This document shows, piece after piece, positions 10,611-19,600 of a stretch of 64,000 nucleotides of DNA; position 1 is the stretch's first letter; each line of letters begins with the position of its first letter. A program made the position numbers and the translations under genes. The notes below the pieces were generated by a model that did not search any database, was not told the origin of the DNA, and saw nothing but the letters and a program-made list of their open reading frames with translations. Source of the DNA: Methylovulum sp. (GTDB taxonomy: Bacteria > Pseudomonadota > Gammaproteobacteria > Methylococcales > Methylomonadaceae); assembly GCA_028712695.1 (NCBI GenBank), contig JAQTQZ010000005.1, positions 86,514-150,513 on the forward strand, read 5' to 3'.

Positions 10611-13600
10611 AATTCTATTTCCTCGTAATCAGTTTCATCATGTTGTTGCGCTGCGTTGTCGGCCTGTTTGCGGATCCAGACAGCCAGATTTATTTTTTCC
10701 GCCAGTTTTTCCACCGTGCCGGTGTCGAACAGTATTTTCAGCGGCAATTCGATGTTAAAAGCCCGACTCATACGGGAGACCAATTGTGTCGCAAGCAACG
10801 AATGGCCGCCCAACTCAAAGAAATGGTCGTCGACACCGACCCGCTCGACCGCCAGCACCTCGGCCCAGATCTCGGCCAGCAGGGTCTCGGTGGCGGTGCG
10901 CGGTGCGATGTACTGTTTCTTGAGCTGTGCGCAAACATCAGGCGTTGGCAAGGCCTTACGGTCCAGTTTGCCATTTGCGGTCAAGGGCATCCCGTCCAGA
11001 AACACATAGGCATTCGGCAGCATATAATCCGGCAACGAGGTTTTCAGGTAAGCGTTAAAGCCATCGGCAGCCAGAGACCCGCTTGGGCTGACGATATAAG
11101 CGGTCAATCGCTGGTCGCCGGGGCTGTCTTCGCGCACCAGCAGCACGCATTCCTTAACTTCGGGGTGCTGCAACAGCCGGTTTTCGATTTCGCCGAGTTC
11201 AATCCTGAAGCCACGGATTTTGACCTGGTGGTCGATACGGCCTGCGTATTCCAGCTCGCCGTTGGGCCGGTGACAGGCCACGTCGCCGGATTTGTACAAG
11301 CGGCTGCCAGGCTTGCCGAATGGGTTGGGGATGAAGCGTTCCGCCGTCAAATCGGGGCGGTTGAGATAACCCCTCGCCAGCCCCGCGCCGCCGACATGCA
11401 GTTCGCCACGGCTATTGACCGGACACAGGTTCAGGCTGGCGTCCAGCAGATAGGCCTGCAAGTCTGAAATCGGCCTGCCGATGGGGCTAACCGCCGCGCC
11501 GTCCAAGTCTTGCCGGGCCAACGGGCGGTACGTGACATGCACGGTGGTTTCGGTGATGCCGTACATATTCACCAGCTGCGGGCATTGGTCGCCATGCCGG
11601 TCGAACCAAGGCTCCAGGCTTAACGGCTCCAGTGCTTCGCCGCCGAAAATGACCAGCCTCAGCGTGTTTTCCGCCGCCTCGCCGCCCAACTGTTCCTCCA
11701 CCCGCATCAGTTGCAGGAATGCCGACGGGGTTTGGTTGAGCACGGTGACCCTCTCCGTTTGCAGCAGGCGATAAAATTCTTCGGGTGAGCGGCTGAGCCA
11801 GTAAGGCACAATGACCAAGCGACCACCGTGCAGCAATGCGCCCCAAATCTCCCAGACCGAAAAATCGAAGGCGTAGGAATGGAACATAGTCCAGACATCC
11901 TGGCTGCTTATTTGGAATTGCGTCTGGGTGGCGGCGAACAGCCGCAGGACTTCATGATGCGACACCATCACGCCCTTGGGCTGACCGGTCGAACCGGAGG
12001 TATAAATGATGTAGGCCAGTTGCAGCGGATAGCTTACAAGGCCGGGATTGCTGGTTGGTTGCAGTGCAATCTTCGGCCAATCGCTATCGATGCACAAACA
12101 GGCGATCGGTAGTTCCGGCAGCAACGGCAGCAAGCCAGCCTGCGTGACCAGCACCGTTGCGCCAGCATCTTGCAGCTGGTAGGCGATACGTTCTTCAGGA
12201 TAACCAGGGTCTAGCGGCACATAAGCACCACCTGCCTTGAGGATGCCCAACAAAGCAACCATCATGTCCAGCGAGCGGTCGAGACAAACCGCCACTGGAA
12301 CATCTTGGCTTACGCCCCGCGCGATCAGTTCATGCGCCAGTTGATTGGCCCTCGCGTTCAGTTCCGCATAGCTTAGCGGACGGCCTTCAAACACGATGGC
12401 AACAGCATCCGGCACGGTGGCGGCTTGCTGTTCGAAGCATCCGTGCAGGCTGCCGTGTTGCGGGCAAGCAATGGCCGTATCGTTCCATCCATCGGTCAAC
12501 AGCCGTTGCTCGCTGGCGGGCAGGAAACACTGGCGGTCATGGTGATGCAACGGGTTTGCCGCCATATCTTCCAGCACATTGGCAAAATAAGCGCTAATGC
12601 CACTGACTTGCGCAGGTGATAATTTTTTATCGTCCCCAGCCACCAAAAGTTGCAGCTGCCCGCTTTGAATGTCCAGATGGAAAGCGATGCCCAACGTGAA
12701 AATCGCTTGGATATGGTCGTCCCAGCCCAGAATTTCCACGTCATCCGAATTCAGCAAGTCGCCTGCGATGTGGTAATGCAAATAGTAAAACATCGCATCG
12801 AACAGCGCCGCCCCTTGCCGCTCCTGTTGGAGTTGCGCGAGCGGATAAAACCGGAATTTCAGCAATTCCTGCTCGGCGCCAAATACCTGAAGGATCAAGT
12901 CCCGCCACATACCGCCGCCCAACTGTATAGGGAACGGCAACGTGTTCAGGAATACGCCCAGCGCCTTGTCGGCATCGGCGGTCTCCGGCCGGATGCTGCA
13001 CACCAGGCCGCTCGTGAAATTGCGTTCGCCGTACAACATGCCCAGCACTTTAAGATGGGCCGCCAGCAGCACGGTTTTTAACGGCACGGCCAAGGACTTC
13101 GCCAATGCCTGCAAGCCGTGCGTCAGCTCCGGCGATAGCGTGGTCAGTTGTTTGGTCTTGGCGGGATCGCCGGATTCCTTATCCACTCCGGCAGCGGACG
13201 GTAAAGTCGGGTGCGCCGCGTCCGCCAACCTTTGCCGCCAATATTGGCGGTGCGCTTCGGACTGCACGGCGGTACGTTCCCAGACGACTAAATCCCGCAA
13301 GGCATTGGCGGGCGGTGGCTCTGCGGTCTCCCTGCCACCGTCCAGTGACGCCCTATAGCCCATGAATATCTCGTTCAGCATCGACACCAAGCTCCAGCCA
13401 TCGAGTATCGCGTGGTGCTCGGTGACGGTGAAGCGCACGCGGTCGCCTTCGAATTGGTGGACATGAAAACGGATGAGCGGCGCTTTTGAAATGCTGAATG
13501 GTTTGGATTTTTCCTGCTCCAGCCACGCGTTAAATTGCGCTTGTTGCGCACCGGCGGACAAATCCCGCCAGTCTTCGATAGTAACGTCGGCCAATATGGC

Positions 13601-16600
13601 ATCGGCGCGGTAAACCAATTGCAGCGGCTCGCTGTAACTGCCCATCGCGAATGCCGTCCTCAATGCCGGATGGCGGGCGGTTGTCTGCCTGATCGCAGTT
13701 TGCAGTGCTTGGGCATCCAATCCAGAGCGCAGGTCGATGCTGTCCACCAGATGGTAGGCGGCGTTGTCGTACTCGCTATGAAAAATCATGCCCGCTTGTA
13801 GCGTTGACAGCGGATAAGCGTCTTCGACCGTGTCCGGCAGTAAGGCGCGGTCTGCTTCAGAAATCAAGCCGAACGGCACTTGCGGCGGTGCAGATGGTGC
13901 CACCAGCGCAACCGCTTGTATAGCCAAGCTGCGGATAGTTCCATGCCGGTATAGCTGTTCCAGACTGATTTCGATACCGCGCCCTTTCGCCAGATTAATG
14001 ACCTGCAGACTGCGTATCGAATCGCCGCCCAACGCAAAAAAATTGTCGTCAATACCGGCTTGCTCCACGCCGAGGACATCCGCCCAAATTGCCGCCAGCA
14101 CCTCCTCGACCGCCGTGCCCGGCGCGGCATAGACGGTTTCCCGCTGCGCCTGCCGGTCGGGGGCGGGCAGGGCCTTGCGGTCAAGCTTGCCGTTCGCCGA
14201 CAGCGGCAGCGCGTCGAGGAAGACGAATGCCGACGGCACCATGTAGTCGGGCAGGCTTGCGCCCAAATAGCCGCGCAACTGTCCGGCGCTGATGCTATCC
14301 GCCGGGTCTGCGACAAGATAGGCAACCAAACTCTTGCCGCCGTGCTGCTCTTCCCTCGCCAATACGGCGGCTTCTTTGAGGTCAGGATGGGTCTGCAACC
14401 GTGCCTCGATTTCGCCCAGCTCGATGCGGAAGCCACGGATTTTGACCTGGTGGTCGAGGCGGCCCAGGTATTCGATGTCGCCGTCGGCACGGCGGCGGCA
14501 CAGGTCGCCGGTTTTGTACAGGCGGCCGCCCGGCGTGCCGAACGGGTCGGGGATGAACTTTTCGGCGCTCAGCCCGGCGCGGTTCAGGTAGCCACGGGCG
14601 AGGCCGATGCCGCCGATGTGCAGCTCGCCGGGGATGCCCACGGGGACGGGGTTGAGCGCGTGGTCGAGGATGTGCAGGGTGATGTTGGCGATGGGTTTGC
14701 CGATGGGCACGGTGGCGCCGGGGTCGTGCGGGCACGGCCAATAGCTGACGTCGACCGAGGCTTCAGTCGGCCCGTACAGGTTGTGCAATTGCGCGCCGCT
14801 GTGCTGGTGGAAACGCCTGACCAGTCCGGCGGGCAAGGCTTCGCCGCTGCAGATGACGCGAACCAGTGACGTGCAGATGGCCACGCCGGGCGTGTCGAGG
14901 AAGGCCTGCAGCATCGACGGCACGAAATGCAGCGTGGTGATGCGGTGTTCATTGATGAGGCCGATGATTGCCTGGCTGTCCTTGTGCTGTTCCGGCGGCG
15001 CCATGACCAGCGTGGCGCCGCTCATCAGCGGCCAGAAGAATTCCCAGACCGAGACGTCGAAGCTGTACGGGGTTTTTTGCAAGACCCGGTCGCTGGCATC
15101 AAGCCGGTATTCGGCCTGCATCCATTGCAAGCGGTTCAGGATGCCTTGGTGCGGCACCGCCGCGCCTTTCGGCTGGCCGGTCGAGCCTGAGGTGTAGATG
15201 CAGTAGGCCAGATGCCCGGGCAGCAGCTCGGCCTTGGGATTGGTCAGCGGCTCACCGGCCAGCCTCGGCCACTGCGTGTCCAGGCACAGCCGCCGTGCCG
15301 GACTTCCGGCCAGTTTGTCCTGCAGCGGGCTTTGTGTCAGCACGACCGGCGGGTTGACGTCGCCCAGCATGAAGTCCAGCCGTTCCTGCGGGTAGCTCGG
15401 GTCCAGCGGCACATACGCACCGCCCGCCTTCAGGATACCCAGCAACGCCACGACCATGTCCAGCGAGCGTTCCATGCAGACGCCGACCAAGACATCCGGG
15501 CCAACGCCCAAGCCTTGCAGGTGATGCGCCAACTGGTTGGCCTTCATGTTCAGTTCGGCATAGCTCAAAAAGCGCGGCCCGAGCTGCACGGCGACGGCGT
15601 CCGGTGTGGCCTCCGCCTGTTGCTCGAACAGCTGGTGCAGCCATAGGCCTTGCGGATAGGCCTCATCGGTGGCGTTCCAGGCGTTAAGTTGTATGGCTTC
15701 GTCCGCTGTTAACAAAGATATGTCGGCCAGCCTTGCCGCACTAGGGTTGGCCAGACTTTCAAGAATCGCTTCAAAATGGTCGAGCATGCCGATGATGGCC
15801 TGTTCATCGGCATAACCTTGGTCGTAACTTAGCGTTATTTCTAAGTTGACGTCCGGCACCACCGTAACGGTTAATGGGTAGTTGGTCTGATCTTTGATCG
15901 TTATGCCGGAAACCGACAGGCCGCCCATTTGCCCGCGTAACGCTTTGTCGGCGGGATAGTTTTCAAAAACCAGCAGGCTATCGAATAGCGCCCGACCCGC
16001 CGGAATGTCGCTCCAGCCGTTAATGTTGACCAACGGCGTGTATTCGTACTGGCGCAGCGTCATATTCTGTTCCAGCAGTTGCTTAAGCCATACCGCACAT
16101 TCAGCGGCATCCGGTACTTGGACGCGTAGCGGCAGCGTGTTGATAAACAATCCGGTCATTGCCTCAATGCCATCCAAGTCCGCTGGCCGACCTGACACGG
16201 TCACGCCAAACACGACCTCCCGCTCACCGCTGTACCGGCCCAGCAATATCGCCCAAGCACCCTGTATCAGCGTGTTCAGCGTCAAGCGCTGGTGTTGTGC
16301 GTAAGCTTGCAGCCGGGTGGTGCAGGTACTGGAAACAAGCCGCGTGTTTTGCCCATAACCGCCCGGCATAGCGGGCTTTTTATCGCCAAACAGCGGTGTC
16401 GGTGCGGTGAACCCCGCCAATGCACCACGCCAGTAGGTTTCGGCGGCCTGCATATCCTGCTGTTGCAGCCACGCTATATAATCGCGGTACGGCTTGGTGG
16501 CGAGTGGCCGGTATTCAAGCCCTGCGCTTAAGGCTTGGTAAGCGTCAAAAACATCTTTGAGCAGCAGCGACATGCTCCAGCCGTCCTGTAATAGGTGGTG

Positions 16601-19600
16601 AAAACTCCACGCGAAATAATGCCTGTCGTTGGCACAGCGGATCAGCGTCAAACGCATCAGCGGCGGCGTTGCAAAATCGAAGCCTGCTTGGCTTTCGGTG
16701 GTTTGAAAATCTTGCCAATACTGCGATTGTTCTTCTTTGGACAAATGTTGCCATTCCAGCTCAGACCAAGGTAGCGGAACATTGCGGCAGACGCACTGCA
16801 ACGGCATATCGGTATCCTTGACCAGAAAACCCGTCCGCAAAATGCTGTGCCGGTCTATGGTTTGTTGCCAAGCTTGTTTAAAAACCGGCACATCGAGCGC
16901 ACCTTCCAGACGGCAACCCAGCAATATGCAGTAAACGCCCGCTTCTTTTGCATAAAGGCTGTGGAACACCAGGCCTTGCTGTAGCGGCGTCAACGGATAA
17001 ATGTCCTCGATACGCGCAGGTGTCAACGCCAAGCTGTCCAGTTCCTGTTGGCTGATCTGTGCCAGAGGAAAATCGGAAGGCGTATAACCGCCGACTTCGG
17101 GCAAACAACAATGCCAAATCAGCTTCTGCAAATTGTGCAGGAAGGCCTGCGCGAGTGATCCGATGGTTCCGTCCTGAAAGCGCAGACGGCTGTATTGGAA
17201 GTCGGCCTGCAAGACACCGTGCTGGATCTTGGCGATGACGGCGATTTCATGGGCACGGCGGTTGGCATCGTCGCTGCTTGTCCCGCTGTCCTCAGCCGCC
17301 AGTTGATAAGGGCTGTCCGCTGGCAAGGCCGCATCGAGCCGGCCCAAGTAATTGAAGATGACCTGCGCGGCGGGTTGCCGCGCCAACGCCGCACCGGTTT
17401 TTCCGTCGCCCAGATAACGCAGCAGGCCGTAAGCGATGCCGTTGTCCGGCACTTGCCGCAATTGCTCCTTGACCGATTTGATCAGGCCGCCCGGCTCCCT
17501 GTCCGGCGGCAGCGCCAGCAGCACCGGATAAACGCTGCTGAACCAGCCGACAGTGCGGCTCAAGTCGATGTCGTCAAACAGCGCCTCACGTCCGTGGCTT
17601 TCCAGATCGATTTTTACTGTGTCGCCGCCGCTCCAGTCGGCTAAGCTTTGGCCTAATGCCGCCAACAGGATGTCGTTGATGCGGGTATGGTAAACGGCGG
17701 GCACTTTCTGCAATAAAACGGCTGTTTCCGCTTCATTCAACGCGACCGTCCAGCTTGCCGTGCTGGCTTCGCTATTGTTTCCTTGCGGCTCATCGACCGG
17801 TAATGGTGCAGCGTTCGGCTGACCCAACCAATAATTGGCGGCTTTTTGTACGGCTTCGCTTTGTACGCTTGCAGATAATTGCGCGGCCCATTGTTTGAAT
17901 GACGTGGTTTTCGGCGGTAACTTGACGGCCTGACCATCGGCCAGTTGCCGGTAGGCCGTATGCAAATCTTCCAACAGGATACGCCACGATACAGCATCCA
18001 CAACCAGATGATGGATGGCCCAAAATAAGCGTTGCGCCCCAGCTTTACGGCTATCGAACAGCACCACCGACATCAGCGGGCCTGCCGTCAGGTTAAGGCT
18101 GCGTTGCTGTTGCTTGCATGTCGTTTCGATTAAATCTTGCCGTTGTCCGGTAGCCACGGCATCCAAATCGACGCGCAAAAACGACGGCGCAAGCTGGTTT
18201 TGGTTGATGGCCTGCCAGCCGCCGTCTTGTATGGCAAACGTCTGGCGCAAGGCGTCGTGATGCCCGACTAACTGCAAGATAGCTTGTTGCAGCAGGTCGG
18301 GTTCCAGCCGCAGCGCCGATTGCAACAGCACGGCTTGGTTCCAGTGCTGCGGATTAGCCAGCCCCAGCTCGAAAAACCAGTGCTGGATAGGTGTCAACGG
18401 CATTGCCCCGGTGACCCTGCCCTGCTCCGCCTGGATTTTTCCGACCACCGCTGTGCCGATGCCTGCGCCAATAATCGCCGTCGCCAATTCGGCAATGGTC
18501 TGGTGTTGAAATAACTGCCTGGGCGTCAGTGTCAATCCCGCCTGATACGCGCGGCTGACCGTCTGGATGCTGAGTATCGAATCGCCGCCCAAGTTAAAAA
18601 AATTGTCATGGATGCTTAACTGCCCAATGCCCAGCAATTCAGACCAGATTGCCATCAGCGTTTGTTCGACGGCGTTGCGCGGGGCAACCGGCGCTTGCCC
18701 GTCGGTGTGTGATTGTTCGGGCTGCGGCAAGGCGTTGCGGTCCAGTTTGCCGTTAGGCGTCAGCGGCAGTTTGTCTAACGAGATAAAGACCGGCGGCACC
18801 ATGTAATCGGGCAGGCTCTGTCTGAGATAACTTTGCACGACCTGCGTTTCTGGCACGGGCTGTCCGGCGACGATGTAGGCCGTCAAGCGATGGTTGCCGG
18901 GCTTGTCTTCCCTGACCACTACGGCGGCTTCGTTGATGCCGGGATATTGCAGCAACCGGCTTTCAATCTCGCCCGGTTCTATGCGGTAGCCGCGGATTTT
19001 GACTTGGTTGTCAATGCGCCCCAAAAATTCGATGCTGCCGTTGGCGCGGAAACAGCCCAAGTCACCGGTTTTGTACAAACGGCTGCCTGGCATTGGGCTA
19101 AACGGATTGGGCATGAATTTGTCGGCCGTCATCGCGGGCTGGTTCAAATAACCGCCCGCCAATCCTGCACCGCCGATGTACAGCTCACCGCTAACGCCTA
19201 CCGGCACTGGCTGATGGTGGCGATCCAAAATGTAGATTTGCACTTGGTCTATGGCTCGGCCTATCGGCAACATCGACGGCAGTCCGGTTGGTTCGCTGTG
19301 CAATACGCTGCTCCATACCGTGGCTTCGGTGGGGCCGTATTCGTTATAAAAATTAACATCCGGCAAGCGCCGGTGATGTCCTGCCGCAACTTCGCCGGAG
19401 CAGGCTTCACCGGCGACGATCACCGTTTTCAACGAGCGTAATAACGGTGCGGTGCTGTCCGTCAAGATAGCAGTGTAAAAAGACGGCAAGGCCAATAAAT
19501 GGCTGACTTGCCACCGTTCAATCAATTGCGCCAGCGCTACGGGGTCGGCCAGTTCGTCTTGCTGCGGCAGGCATAAACAACCGCCTTGGATCAAGGTCCA

